A stretch of DNA of 61,166 bases from Oscillospiraceae bacterium (GCA_902802375.1 CADCLS010000013.1:1-61166), one strand, 5' to 3'. Counted from the first letter of the stretch, positions 32,931 to 42,068 are shown. The notes: generated by a model from the sequence alone, not told the origin. A program made the numbers and translations.

Positions 32931-33804
32931 AACCGAGCACCTCCAATTCATAAATAAACGCTTCCTCAAGGCTTACATCTATGCACTCCAAAAACTTAGG
33001 ACTTAGATTTTCAACAAACGCTACTATCTTTTCTTTTTCCCCTCTTGCCACAAGGCTTATTATGGAGCCGTTTCTCTCAATTTTCATAATGTCAAGCCCA
33101 CGGAACACTTCTGTTTCAGGCACATTTTCGAATACCGCCTGAATTTTGTGTATCTTGCCGCTGACCTCTTCAATTCCGCCGTCGGCAATAAGCTTACCTT
33201 TGTGAAGCAAAGATATATGGTCGCACATATCCTCTATTTCTCTTAGATTGTGTGAGGCTATAATAACCGTCATACCGAGCTTTTCGGTTGAGTCGATTAT
33301 TATATTTGAAAGCGTTTTCCTCATTACCACATCAAGTCCGTCAAACGCTTCGTCTAAAAGGAGATAACGCGGTCTTGTAGAGAGCATCAATATGAGCGCT
33401 GCCTGCCTCCTCATACCCTTTGAAAAGGTTGAAAGCCGAGCCTTTTCGTCAAGCGGAAAAACGCTTAAAAGATATTTGTAGGTATCAGTATCAAAATTCT
33501 TATATGTGCTTTTGTAAAATTGCGCCATTTCCTTTAAGTTTGACTGCGGCAGGAAATAAGGCGTATCACCGAGAAACGCTATCTGAGATTTTACGCTCGG
33601 GTTATTAAAGCTCGAAATCCCGTCTATACCTACCTTGCCGCCGTCAGGGCAGTAAACGCCGCTTATAAGCCTGAGCAGCGTAGATTTACCCGAACCGTTA
33701 GAGCCTACAAGACCGTAAACACAGCCGTCCTCCACTTCGAAGCAAACTTGGTCGAGCGCAAGTGTTCCGTCAAATTCTTTTGTTAAATTTTGAGCCGTCA
33801 GCAT
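32905..33804 (-). CDS. ABC transporter ATP-binding protein
   Basis: A 299-residue ATPase of the BcrA/YtrB type. Walker A VGSNGSGKST is near residue 33, the signature is FSKGMRRQAAL, and Walker B is YLLLDEAFDGLD. It overlaps the regulator gene by 7 bp and the permease gene by 26 bp, so the three form one operon. Drives the permease encoded downstream. Confidence 0.93.
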   Translation of the reverse strand: MLTAQNLTKEFDGTLALDQVCFEVEDGCVYGLVGSNGSGKSTLLRLISGVYCPDGGKVGIDGISSFNNPSVKSQIAFLGDTPYFLPQSNLKEMAQFYKSTYKNFDTDTYKYLLSVFPLDEKARLSTFSKGMRRQAALILMLSTRPRYLLLDEAFDGLDVVMRKTLSNIIIDSTEKLGMTVIIASHNLREIEDMCDHISLLHKGKLIADGGIEEVSGKIHKIQAVFENVPETEVFRGLDIMKIERNGSIISLVARGEKEKIVAFVENLSPKFLECIDVSLEEAFIYELEVLGYDIKSIEE

Positions 33805-34172
33805 TTCTTTTCCTCCTTGTAAATTTCGTTAATAATTTCTGAGAGCGTGTCGGAAGAAAGCCCTAACCCTTGCGCCGTTTTGACTGCGCCGTAAAAATCG
33901 GTTTTAGCTTTTTCGATTACCGCTAAGTGCGCGCGCTCGTCTTCCGATACAAAAGAGCCTCTCCCTTTCACCGAGTAGATTATGCCGCCGGACTCCAAGA
34001 TAGCATACGCTTTCTGTACGGTGTTTGGGTTTACGCTGAATTTAAGCGCCAAAGAACGCACGCTTGGCATCTGCTCGCCGCCCTTTATTATGCCGAGCGC
34101 TTTAAGCTTTATAAACCCGTTTACAATCTGGTCGCTGATAGGTACACCGCTTTTAAGGTCCAACTGAAACAT
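33798..34172 (-). CDS. GntR family regulator, YtrA subfamily
   Basis: A 124-residue winged-helix repressor (PSVRSLALKFSVNPNTVQKAYAIL, about 36-60) with the short C-terminal dimerisation helix typical of YtrA proteins. In that subfamily it represses its own operon of ABC genes and responds to cell-wall antibiotics. A perfect inverted repeat at 34191-34215 lies between promoter and start, the expected operator. Confidence 0.94.
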   Translation of the reverse strand: MFQLDLKSGVPISDQIVNGFIKLKALGIIKGGEQMPSVRSLALKFSVNPNTVQKAYAILESGGIIYSVKGRGSFVSEDERAHLAVIEKAKTDFYGAVKTAQGLGLSSDTLSEIINEIYKEEKKC

Positions 34173-34190
34173 ACTGTCACTTCCTTTCTA

Positions 34191-34215
34191 AGTGTACTAT
34201 GCGACTTAGTACACT
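34191..34215. promoter_or_regulatory. Operator of the YtrA-type repressor
   Basis: AGTGTACTA, 7 bp, TAGTACACT: perfect 9-bp inverted arms placed over the predicted transcription start, just downstream of the -10 box. Its form matches known YtrA-subfamily operators (GTGTA-N-TACAC type). Confidence 0.85.
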
Positions 34216-34218
34216 TGT

Positions 34219-34247
34219 ATAATATCACCGTTTTTCGTGTTTGTCAA
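34219..34247 (-). promoter_or_regulatory. Promoter of the GntR-ABC operon
   Basis: On the minus strand TTGACA (34242-34247), 17 bp, TATTAT (34219-34224), followed immediately by the operator. Confidence 0.85.
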
Positions 34248-34297
34248 CATTTTTTTGAAAAGGTATTTTAAGGCATACTCTGTAAACACTAATAAAA

Positions 34298-34527
34298 GGC
34301 TTACACTCGGTAAGGACAAAATGGTTTTGGAGGGCAAAATTTTCAGCCCGTTCTTGCCTCGTCACGCCGAATACGCCAGTATAACGGCGTTCCTCGAAAT
34401 CGAACTGTTTTTCGCAGATTTCGCGTATGAGCGAAGCAGGAATACTGTCGTATTTCAATGAGCGAAGGCGTGAAAGAACGACAAAACAGCCGATTGTCGG
34501 GCGTTTTGTCCTTATCGAGTGTAAGCC
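34298..34527. mobile_element. MITE-like foldback element, copy 1 (230 bp)
   Basis: Ends are ~24-bp inverted repeats beginning GGCTTACACTCG, with one mismatch (34298-34321 and 34504-34527). Subterminal parts are also partly complementary. It differs from the copy at 47204-47430 only by a 3-bp insertion near 34392 and one base near 34463. No transposase gene is inside, so it is non-autonomous. A clear target duplication is not visible. It lies between the GntR promoter and gerA. Confidence 0.88.
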
Positions 34528-34548
34528 AAATATGAAAGAAGTGATTTT

Positions 34549-36033
34549 GTGGCAGGCTCTGTAGTCGATTACAAGGATAAAAAGCTTACCGGTGATATAA
34601 AAAAAGATACGGCATTTCTTACCGCGGCGCTAAAAGATAATGATGTTCTGAGGGTCAGAAGTGTTAATCCTCAAAATACCAATACTGAGTTTTCTCTTGT
34701 ATTTTTGGACGGAATGGTGGACAGTCTCTTTTTAAGTGAAAATGTTATAAAACCGCTGACCTTCGGTGTGCCGAAAAGCGGTTATATCAGCGCTCGCCTT
34801 ATAAGTGAAAAGGTGCTTTTTGCAAACGAGGTGTCTATAAAAACCACTATAGACGAAATGCTCTTTACAGTGCTTTCGGGCGATACTTTGGTGCTGGTGT
34901 CAGGCAGTACCTCGGCGATTGCGGTTAATACCAAAGGCTTTCCATATAGGCAAATTGAGGAGCCTGCGGATGAAAGAGTAACGCAGGGTCCGCGCGAGGG
35001 CTTCTGCGAGGTGGCAATTCTCAATCTGGCTCTAATCCGAAGAAAGCTTTTCACCCCCGATTTGTGTATAAAGTCGGTGAATTTAGGCAGTCGCACCGAT
35101 ACCGCGGTTTATATATGTTATCTTGATTCGCTTACCGATAAAAAAACACTGTCAATGCTTAAAGAAAGGCTTGGCAAAATTGATATAGACGGCGTGCTCG
35201 ACAGCAACTATTTAACCGAGCATATAAGGGATAGAAAATACAATATTTTTAAGACTATAGGCACTACCGAACGCCCCGATGTTATAGCTGCGCGTCTTTT
35301 GGAGGGGAGAATAGCTATAGTGGTGGACGGCTCGCCTATGGTGCTCACTCTCCCTTACCTGTTTTCCGAAAACTTTCAGTCGGATGAAGATTATTATTCG
35401 AGCTTTATTGTTGCGTCCGTAAGGCGGCTTCTTCGTTATGTCTGTTTTGTGGCGGCAATATCCGTGCCTGCCGTGTTTATAGCGCTGACGACATTTCACA
35501 TAGAACTTATGCCCACGCATTTTGCCATATCCGTGGCACGGCTTCGTATGGGAGTGCCCGTATCGTCGGTTGTGGAATGTTTACTGCTTGTGGTGGTGTT
35601 TGAGGTGTTAAAAGAGGCAGGAGTCAGAATGTCGCAAAGCCTCGGTCACGCTCTTAGTATTGTAGGTGGTTTGGTCGTCGGCGAGGCGGCGGTAGAGGCT
35701 AAAATCATAAGCGCGCCTATGCTTATCGCCGTAGCTTTCAGCGGTATATGTGGACTAATGGTACCTCGTCTTAAAACCTCGGTTTTATATATCAGGGTGT
35801 CGTCGGTAATTATTTGCTCGCTTACGGGTCTTTACGGGTTTATGGCGCTCGGCACGGTTATTCTTATATATGTATTAAACCTCAAATCTTTCGGGGTGGA
35901 CTATACCGTATCGCTCCAAAAAATAAGCTTTCAAACTCTTAAAGACAGTATAATAAGGGCTTCATGGCCTAAAATGATAAATCGGCCGTTATTCAACAAA
36001 AACTTAAAGCGTTCGGGTGGTAAAAGAAATTGA
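34549..36033 (+). CDS. gerA: Spore germination receptor subunit GerA (A protein)
   Basis: 494 residues: a soluble N-terminal part (about 1-290) and then membrane helices. Family motifs are 'MVDSLFLSENVIKPL' and 'LRMGVPVSSVVECLLLVVVF' followed by EVLKEAGVRMSQSLGHALSIVGGLVVG. GerA-type receptors sit in the spore inner membrane and respond to nutrients. The start is a GTG 21 bp after the MITE. First of three consecutive ger genes in the order A-C-B. Nutrient specificity cannot be predicted. Confidence 0.92.
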   Translation: MAGSVVDYKDKKLTGDIKKDTAFLTAALKDNDVLRVRSVNPQNTNTEFSLVFLDGMVDSLFLSENVIKPLTFGVPKSGYISARLISEKVLFANEVSIKTTIDEMLFTVLSGDTLVLVSGSTSAIAVNTKGFPYRQIEEPADERVTQGPREGFCEVAILNLALIRRKLFTPDLCIKSVNLGSRTDTAVYICYLDSLTDKKTLSMLKERLGKIDIDGVLDSNYLTEHIRDRKYNIFKTIGTTERPDVIAARLLEGRIAIVVDGSPMVLTLPYLFSENFQSDEDYYSSFIVASVRRLLRYVCFVAAISVPAVFIALTTFHIELMPTHFAISVARLRMGVPVSSVVECLLLVVVFEVLKEAGVRMSQSLGHALSIVGGLVVGEAAVEAKIISAPMLIAVAFSGICGLMVPRLKTSVLYIRVSSVIICSLTGLYGFMALGTVILIYVLNLKSFGVDYTVSLQKISFQTLKDSIIRASWPKMINRPLFNKNLKRSGGKRN

Positions 36034-36950
36034 AAAGAATACTTTGTGTTTTGCTTTTGGCGTTTTTACTTTGCGGATGCGTCGGTTACAGAGAGACTGA
36101 CAGCGAATATTTCGTAACAGCAGTCTGCTTTGAAAAAGAGGAGAAAGATTTTAAGGCTTATATCGAGGTACTAAGTATCGGTGAGGACGATAAAAAGCCC
36201 GAAAGTCGAGTGTTTACGGCTTTAGGCAAAACGCCCTATTCCGCCGTTTTCTCAACCGCTTCCCTTATGCCGAAAAATGCCGTTTTCGACCACTGCGGTA
36301 CCGCGATGATACACGAAAACATAAAGGCTGAGGATTTCAAAAATGTAATGGAGTATCTTTATGATACCAAAAATCTGAACCTTGGAATTTTTATGTTTGT
36401 AACCGAAGATATCGGGAGTGTTTTAGACTGTAAACCGCAGTCGCCAAGCGTGGGATACGATATTATGGCGACAGAGGAGAATGTTGTAAAAACTTCGGGT
36501 ATAAGCTTTAAGAATAAATATTATGAAATTCGTGCCAGGGAAATTGCAACGGGCGGATTTTGTCTTCCTTTTGTAAGCGTAAAAAAGGACCGTCCTGAAA
36601 TAGAAGGCGAGATAATTTACGCCGATTACCTGCCGACGGCGCAGCTTAACAGGAACAAAGCGCAAATTTTTAATCTCATTTGTTCGGGCAGCTCAGGCGG
36701 AGAGATAAGCGTTTCAGGTCACAGGTGCAGGGTAAACGGTATAAGCTCAAAAATAAAACAGACGGGGAATATGCTTAAAGCAGAGCTTGACTGCAATTAC
36801 CGTTTTCCCTCGGATAATAAAAGCAGTAAGCTTAAAAAGGAAATAAGTGAGCTTATACAAAGTCTTTACGGCAACAAAGCACTGAATGTGCTGGGCATTG
36901 AAAATTACGAGCTTATAAACAGTGCGGAGGTGACGGTAAGTGGAAAATGA
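36030..36950 (+). CDS. gerC: Spore germination lipoprotein GerC (Ger(x)C family)
   Basis: 306 residues with a lipoprotein signal (MKRILCVLLLAFLLCGC; lipid-modified Cys near 17) and the C-subunit fold. It is shorter than the usual ~370 residues. The start is TTG, overlapping the gerA stop (TTGA). It ends overlapping the gerB start by 11 bp. Together the three proteins should form one germinant receptor. Confidence 0.88.
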   Translation: MKRILCVLLLAFLLCGCVGYRETDSEYFVTAVCFEKEEKDFKAYIEVLSIGEDDKKPESRVFTALGKTPYSAVFSTASLMPKNAVFDHCGTAMIHENIKAEDFKNVMEYLYDTKNLNLGIFMFVTEDIGSVLDCKPQSPSVGYDIMATEENVVKTSGISFKNKYYEIRAREIATGGFCLPFVSVKKDRPEIEGEIIYADYLPTAQLNRNKAQIFNLICSGSSGGEISVSGHRCRVNGISSKIKQTGNMLKAELDCNYRFPSDNKSSKLKKEISELIQSLYGNKALNVLGIENYELINSAEVTVSGK

Positions 36951-37842
36951 AAAGGATTTATCTTCGTTTTCATTTGCGGCGCTTTTTGGCGTGTTTATAC
37001 TGTCAGGAGGCATTATAACCGCACCCGATAACAAAAACAGCCTCATCCCGTTTATTATCGCGGCGGTACTGGGCGTGATTTCAGCCTTCATTTTTCTCAA
37101 GCTTTCCGAGCGGCTTTTTCTGTTAAAAAATGAGGTTATAAGCGGTATAATTTATGCCGTTGTTATCGCTTTTTCGCTCGCTTTTGCTTTGCGCGCGGCA
37201 CAGGAATTTACAGGCTTTATATACGAAGGTGTGCTGGTGCGTGAGAACAAGTTTTTAATTAAACTTATTTTCGCCGCCTGCGTTTTTTGTCTTTCACTGT
37301 CAGACCGCAAAGCAATATATAAATTTTCGTTTCTTTCGGCAGTTTTGGTAACCGTTATATTTGTTGTTCTGTTTTTTACATCCGTTAAGACCTTTGACAT
37401 TAAAAACTTAAAGGGCGCATTTTCGACGGACACCATAAACCTTAAACAAATTGCCTATAGCTATTCAAGGCTCTTTTTATCTGTTTTCGGTGCGGCGGCG
37501 TTTGGCGCTAAGAGCGCCAAGGCAAAGGGAAAAGGCGCTCTTGCCGCATTGGGCACACTCTTCGGTGTTCTATTGTGCTTTTTGCTTGTATTCGATACCG
37601 TTTTAAGCTTCGGCCTGCCGCTTGCGAGCAGGCTAAGTTACCCGTATATTGACGACATAAGCACGGTCACCGTCGGCAGTCTTTTTACCCGAATGGACGG
37701 TTTTTCATACTTCGCATTCTTCGTTTGCTACCTTTTAAGGTGCGCGGTATTTACACGCCTTTCCGCCGACCTTGTGGAAAAATCGGGCATAAAGAAAAGA
37801 AAAACCGTTACCGCACTTCTTATAATTCCCTTGCTTTTTTAA
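36940..37842 (+). CDS. gerB: Spore germination receptor permease-like subunit GerB
   Basis: 300 residues with about nine membrane helices, related to amino-acid permeases. GTG start with GGAGGTGA upstream. 'LSSFSFAALFGVFILSGGII' at the start and 'YPYIDDISTVTVGSLFTRMD' later match GerAB proteins. It is shorter than the usual ~365 residues and ends soon after KKRKTVTALLIIPLLF, so the last two helices may be missing or truncated. Confidence 0.85.
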   Translation: MENEKDLSSFSFAALFGVFILSGGIITAPDNKNSLIPFIIAAVLGVISAFIFLKLSERLFLLKNEVISGIIYAVVIAFSLAFALRAAQEFTGFIYEGVLVRENKFLIKLIFAACVFCLSLSDRKAIYKFSFLSAVLVTVIFVVLFFTSVKTFDIKNLKGAFSTDTINLKQIAYSYSRLFLSVFGAAAFGAKSAKAKGKGALAALGTLFGVLLCFLLVFDTVLSFGLPLASRLSYPYIDDISTVTVGSLFTRMDGFSYFAFFVCYLLRCAVFTRLSADLVEKSGIKKRKTVTALLIIPLLF

Positions 37843-37944
37843 GAGGGCGTTGAATGTCGCAAATTTAAGTATTATTATCCCCAAGCTGTGCAAAAGGTGA
37901 AATTTTATCGTTTTCTCACATATTTTGTAGTGGGAGGGGAATAT

Positions 37945-38931
37945 ATGAAAAAAATAGGTCTTGATGCAGGCCACGGGCTATACACTTCGGGCAAACAAAC
38001 GCCCGACGGCATAAAGGAATGGACATTAAACGACGCCGTCTGCGATAAAATCGAGGAGATTTTGCGCGATTACGACTGCATTGTTATAAGAACCGATAAT
38101 AACGAGGGCAAGGTGGATGAAAGCCTGTCTCGCCGTGTAAACGCTTATGTAACCGCAGGGGTGGATGCATTCGTTTCGGTTCATCATAATGCCTATACGG
38201 GTAAATTCAGCGATGTTACGGGAGTTGAGGTTTATACCGACAGAACACCCACGGCAAAAGATGAAAGGCTCGCTGAGTGTATTTATAAAAGGCTTGTAAA
38301 ATATACGGGTCTTAAAGGAAGAGGCATAAAGCGCGCAAACTTTGCGGTTATAAATCAGAATAAAGTTCCTGCCGTGCTCTGCGAGGGCGGCTTTATGGAC
38401 GGCAGCTTCGATTATAAAATAATCACTTCAAACGAGGGACAGAAAAACTATGCTCGCGCCGTCGCCGAAGGTCTTATAGAGTTTTTATCACTTAAAAAGA
38501 AAACCGAAAGCGGCGAAAAAACGGAAGTAATCTACCAGGTATGGGAAAATGTCAAAAACAAGTGGCTTCCGAATGTAGAGGGTAAAAACGACTATGCAGG
38601 CAATTTCAAAAACGCCGTTTGCTGTGTTCGCGCAAATCTCACAAAGGGTAACATTTATTACAAAGTGCATGTGATGCGCCGCGGCGGCAAGGCGGCGCGG
38701 TGGCTTCCCGAGGTTAAAAACCGTGAGGACTACGCCGGCAATTACGGCCAGCCAATAGACGCCGTCGCATTTCGCACAGACACGGGAAAAACGCTCTGCT
38801 ATATGGCGCACGAAAGAAAATCGGGTCGTTGGCTTCCCGTTGTTACGGGTTATAACGAGGCTGATGCAAAAAACGGCTACGCAGGTAATTTCGGAAACGA
38901 AATAGATGCTGTTAAGGTGTATTTTAAGTAG
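37945..38931 (+). CDS. N-acetylmuramoyl-L-alanine amidase with C-terminal repeat domain
   Basis: 328 residues from the ATG at 37945 (GGGAGGGG 5 nt upstream). The Amidase_3 domain occupies about 1-185, with zinc or catalytic residues in DAGHG (His10), VHHNA and LCEGGFMD. The C-terminus (190-328) has three similar ~45-residue units with W-LP-V and DYAGNF/GYAGNF motifs, probably wall-binding. There is no signal peptide, as in phage endolysins that leave the cell through a holin, which the next gene encodes. It follows the gerB gene and may act in germination or mother-cell lysis; this is inference. Confidence 0.88.
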   Translation: MKKIGLDAGHGLYTSGKQTPDGIKEWTLNDAVCDKIEEILRDYDCIVIRTDNNEGKVDESLSRRVNAYVTAGVDAFVSVHHNAYTGKFSDVTGVEVYTDRTPTAKDERLAECIYKRLVKYTGLKGRGIKRANFAVINQNKVPAVLCEGGFMDGSFDYKIITSNEGQKNYARAVAEGLIEFLSLKKKTESGEKTEVIYQVWENVKNKWLPNVEGKNDYAGNFKNAVCCVRANLTKGNIYYKVHVMRRGGKAARWLPEVKNREDYAGNYGQPIDAVAFRTDTGKTLCYMAHERKSGRWLPVVTGYNEADAKNGYAGNFGNEIDAVKVYFK

Positions 38932-38939
38932 GTAATAAT

Positions 38940-39359
38940 ATGAAGTATAAAGATATTTTAAGCGCCGCGGCAGGGGCGCTGGGTGCTGTTGCCGCAAAGC
39001 TTTTCGGAAATTGGAACGGTGCGCTTACGACGCTTCTTATATTTATGGCGGCGGACTATTTAAGCGGACTTTTACTTGCGGGCGTTTTCAAAAAAAGTCC
39101 GAAATCAGAAACGGGAGCGCTTGAATCCCGCGCAGGATTTAAGGGGCTTATAAGAAAAGGTGTTGTGCTTATAATAGTAATGCTCGCGTTCAGACTTGAT
39201 ATGATAACGGGGCAAAACTTTATAGCCGACGGCGTTATTATCGCCTTTATCACAAACGAGGCGATAAGCATAACGGAGAACGCCGCGCTAATCGGCATAC
39301 CGCTTCCGAAGGTTCTGACAGGTGCCATAGATATCCTGAGAAAAGAGCAGGAAGCATAA
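38940..39359 (+). CDS. Holin of the phage holin 4 / TcdE-like family
   Basis: 139 residues with three or four hydrophobic helices: 'NWNGALTTLLIFMAADYLSG' and 'RKGVVLIIVMLAFRLD', as in class-I/II clostridial holins (Phage_holin_4_1). It starts 8 bp after the amidase stop and ends at a strong terminator, so endolysin and holin form a lysis cassette. No other phage genes are near, so it may be domesticated. Confidence 0.9.
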   Translation: MKYKDILSAAAGALGAVAAKLFGNWNGALTTLLIFMAADYLSGLLLAGVFKKSPKSETGALESRAGFKGLIRKGVVLIIVMLAFRLDMITGQNFIADGVIIAFITNEAISITENAALIGIPLPKVLTGAIDILRKEQEA

Positions 39360-39363
39360 ACAC

Positions 39364-39392
39364 AAAAATCGGGCGGATTCCGCCCGATTTTT
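39364..39392. terminator. Bidirectional terminator between holin and YfhO genes
   Basis: Perfect 13-bp stem AAAAATCGGGCGG / CCGCCCGATTTTT with a 3-nt loop, giving a U-run in either direction. Confidence 0.93.
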
Positions 39393-39400
39393 CATATCAG

Positions 39401-41980
39401 CTATTTGTCTTTGAATGCGTCAATATTTACCGTAAATCCACCGTTATTATCTTCTTGCGGCGGAGCGTCGGTGTTTATATCGTCAAGCATATCTAAAAGC
39501 GACGGCTCGCCCTCTTCGCCTAAAAGGTCGTCTAAGCTTAAATCCGTATCAATGTGTACAAGCTCGCTTTGCCAGCGCTCAAGAAGCTGCTCACCCTCAG
39601 GATAATAAATATCCGATGTGTGGCGGTTATAGTATATTCCGCAGATTATAAAGTAAATTAAGAACACTATGATTGATATAAGGCTTATATAAATACCGGT
39701 ATCAAGTCCCGGCGTGCGGTAGGTAAAGCGGATAACGCTTGTCCCCTCGTCTACCGGCACTGCCATAAAGCCTACATTCACCTTCTCTATTTCCACACGC
39801 TTGCCGTCAACCGTTGCAGACCAACCCTCATCATAAGGCACAGAAAAGAAAACAAGCGATTTTTGCTCGCGCTCTACCGTGGCGGTAAAGCCGTAATTAT
39901 CGGGCTTAAAGCTTATAGCAGAGGTTTTATTTAATATTTCCGTATCTTTTTTCAGGTCGTCGTCGCTGTATCCCGTGTATTCACGCTCGGAAATATCCGA
40001 CATAATGTCTTTATACTTTTCTATCTGCTCTTTGCTTAAAAGCATGGCTTTAAGCATAAGTCTTGAGCGTATTTCTCCGCCGAAATCTTTGCAGTAATCC
40101 TCGCTCATATAGTAGTCGTACGAAAAACCGTAGCCTACAAAATTAAGGTTTTCAAATATATGATAACCGCCGTCAGTCTTAACATATTTATACCACGGCA
40201 TTTTCGTATCGCCGTTTTCGTCGGTGAATTTATCGAGCGTTTTATCGTTTATAAGGTATTTTACCGATAACAGCGGACGAATGGCAGGATAATCGGTATC
40301 AGGTCTGCTGCCGACACTGCGCTCCACACCGATATACTCGTAAAAGTCCATAACACTGCTCGGCACAATAGAATGAAAAGCGTTGATTGACGGATACCCT
40401 AAATACATAGCGGTATTGTCTACACCGTCATAAACATCTATACGGTAATCGTGAGTGTCCGGCAGGTCTATTTCACCCTCTATAAGGTGGTCTATCATTA
40501 CATTTTTTATGTCGTATGAATGCGCGCGTCCCGTCGCTACAAACACATTGGCGTAAAGCACCGATATTATAAGAGCTACGGCAATAGAAGCGTTCAGAAA
40601 GCGCTTTAGGTTTGTTTTCTTGAATTTGAGCAAAAACGCGAGGGTAACAAGGGATAAAACGGCTATCGCACAGGTTGTGATAAACCTCAGCACATAGGTA
40701 ATATCATCGGGCTTCGTAAATAGTCCGAGGGTGATTTCCCCGTCGGTCTTTTTCGGGAAAAGACCGATTACAAGCGAGGTTGCTATTGTTATGCCAAGGG
40801 TCCACGAAAGACCGTAGCGCATATTTGCGTCACTGCTTTCGCACATATCGGCGGTCATAAGGCACAAGCACAGTATCGGCATATAGTACCACCGTGCGTA
40901 ATATGACGAATTAAAGGCGTAAAAAGCACTGTTTAGTATCGGCACAAAAGCCATAAAAATACAAATGCCTGTAATCCGCCTGAGCCAGTGATTTTTCCTT
41001 GTTTTGAAAAAGGCGAACACGCCGGTCATGCTGTAAAGCGGAAGCCAACCGCCCAGCGACGACCATTTAACATTTGCTTCGGGGAAAAATACCGGTCTTG
41101 CCGGCAGGTCGGGCGGAAAGAAGAAGCACTCTAAAATATTGGGATAAATACTTTCTTTGCCGTAAACTATCGCACTCCAGCCAAGCAGAATATCGCTTAC
41201 TCTGCCGTTGCCGAGAATGGCAAGAAGTGACGGTAAAACTATAACTGCCGAGGCGAGGAAGCCGACGACCGCTTCAAATAAAACGGCAAAAAATATCGAA
41301 AATTTCAGCCTTACTGCGCCCGAAAATACTCTTACGAAGAAATAAATCACGCAGAAAACAACCATACCGAAGAAGAAAAAGTAGTTTACGACGGCACAGA
41401 CGGCTACCGCTACCGCGAAAACGCCTCGGCGGTTTTCGGTTATAAGAAGCTCAAGGCTTAAAAGCAATAAAGGAAAGATGATGATTGCTTCATGAAAATG
41501 GTTAAAGAAAATGTTATAAACCGAAAAGCCCGAAAAAGCATATAAAATACCGCCGAGAGACGCCGCCTCAGGCGTTCTCGTAAATCTGCGGATAAAAAGA
41601 TACGCCGTAAATGCCGCACAGGCGAATTTGAGGATAAGAAGCGGACCCATAAGATAGGGAACGAAGCTGTTCTCAAAAGGCAGGGTGAGCCAGAAAAACG
41701 GACTGCCCAAACAATAAAAAGAATATGAGCCTATAAAGTTGGCGCCGAGGTCGGTGTTAAAATTCCAATATATATTACCGCTTTTTATCGCCTCGTGACA
41801 GAGCTTATAAAAGGGTATCTGTTGAACATTAAAGTCGCCGTAAAAGGTAAAATATCCTTCACCGAGTATCATATACGGAAGGAAAATCGCCGCCGCCGCG
41901 ATGAGCGCCGACAAAAATGTAAACAGTCCTTTTTCTTTTTGTTTGCCGAGTACGGAAGCTTTTTGTATCGAATAATTCAT
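39401..41980 (-). CDS. YfhO family membrane protein
   Basis: 859 residues from the ATG at 41980 (GGGTGA upstream; a more distal ATG at 42040 is less likely). About twelve membrane helices in the first 480 residues are followed by an extracellular domain of ~270 residues, one more helix near 770 and an acidic tail with repeated Asp/Glu. 'GEGYFTFYGDFNVQQIPFYK' near the start and 'VPYDEGWSATVDGKRVEIEK' later are typical of YfhO, a GT-C type protein linked to glycosylation of lipoteichoic acid in Bacillus and Listeria. Single gene. Confidence 0.88.
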   Translation of the reverse strand: MNYSIQKASVLGKQKEKGLFTFLSALIAAAAIFLPYMILGEGYFTFYGDFNVQQIPFYKLCHEAIKSGNIYWNFNTDLGANFIGSYSFYCLGSPFFWLTLPFENSFVPYLMGPLLILKFACAAFTAYLFIRRFTRTPEAASLGGILYAFSGFSVYNIFFNHFHEAIIIFPLLLLSLELLITENRRGVFAVAVAVCAVVNYFFFFGMVVFCVIYFFVRVFSGAVRLKFSIFFAVLFEAVVGFLASAVIVLPSLLAILGNGRVSDILLGWSAIVYGKESIYPNILECFFFPPDLPARPVFFPEANVKWSSLGGWLPLYSMTGVFAFFKTRKNHWLRRITGICIFMAFVPILNSAFYAFNSSYYARWYYMPILCLCLMTADMCESSDANMRYGLSWTLGITIATSLVIGLFPKKTDGEITLGLFTKPDDITYVLRFITTCAIAVLSLVTLAFLLKFKKTNLKRFLNASIAVALIISVLYANVFVATGRAHSYDIKNVMIDHLIEGEIDLPDTHDYRIDVYDGVDNTAMYLGYPSINAFHSIVPSSVMDFYEYIGVERSVGSRPDTDYPAIRPLLSVKYLINDKTLDKFTDENGDTKMPWYKYVKTDGGYHIFENLNFVGYGFSYDYYMSEDYCKDFGGEIRSRLMLKAMLLSKEQIEKYKDIMSDISEREYTGYSDDDLKKDTEILNKTSAISFKPDNYGFTATVEREQKSLVFFSVPYDEGWSATVDGKRVEIEKVNVGFMAVPVDEGTSVIRFTYRTPGLDTGIYISLISIIVFLIYFIICGIYYNRHTSDIYYPEGEQLLERWQSELVHIDTDLSLDDLLGEEGEPSLLDMLDDINTDAPPQEDNNGGFTVNIDAFKDK

Positions 41981-42006
41981 CTGTTTATCACCCAAAAATT
42001 TACTTA

Positions 42007-42034
42007 TTGATATTATACCAAAAAATGTTATAAT
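42007..42034 (+). promoter_or_regulatory. Promoter of yfbR-manA, overlapping the yfhO promoter
   Basis: On the plus strand TTGATA (42007-42012), 16 bp, TATAAT (42029-42034). Confidence 0.7.
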
Positions 42035-42040
42035 ATTCAA
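42012..42040 (-). promoter_or_regulatory. Promoter of the YfhO gene
   Basis: On the minus strand TTGAAT (42035-42040), 17 bp, TATAAT (42012-42017). It overlaps the divergent promoter almost completely, so the two probably compete for polymerase. Confidence 0.7.
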
Positions 42041-42068
42041 GAAGACATAAATTTTTGGGGAGATGAAT

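Noticed and set aside
34225-34458. Short minus-strand gene starting in MITE copy 1
   Set aside because: The frame is a by-product of the repeat; the equivalent frame in copy 2 runs on into antisense glmM, so it is not a conserved protein.
37945-39359. Prophage remnant
   Set aside because: Only the amidase and holin are phage-like. No integrase, structural, packaging or regulatory phage genes and no att-like repeats surround them.
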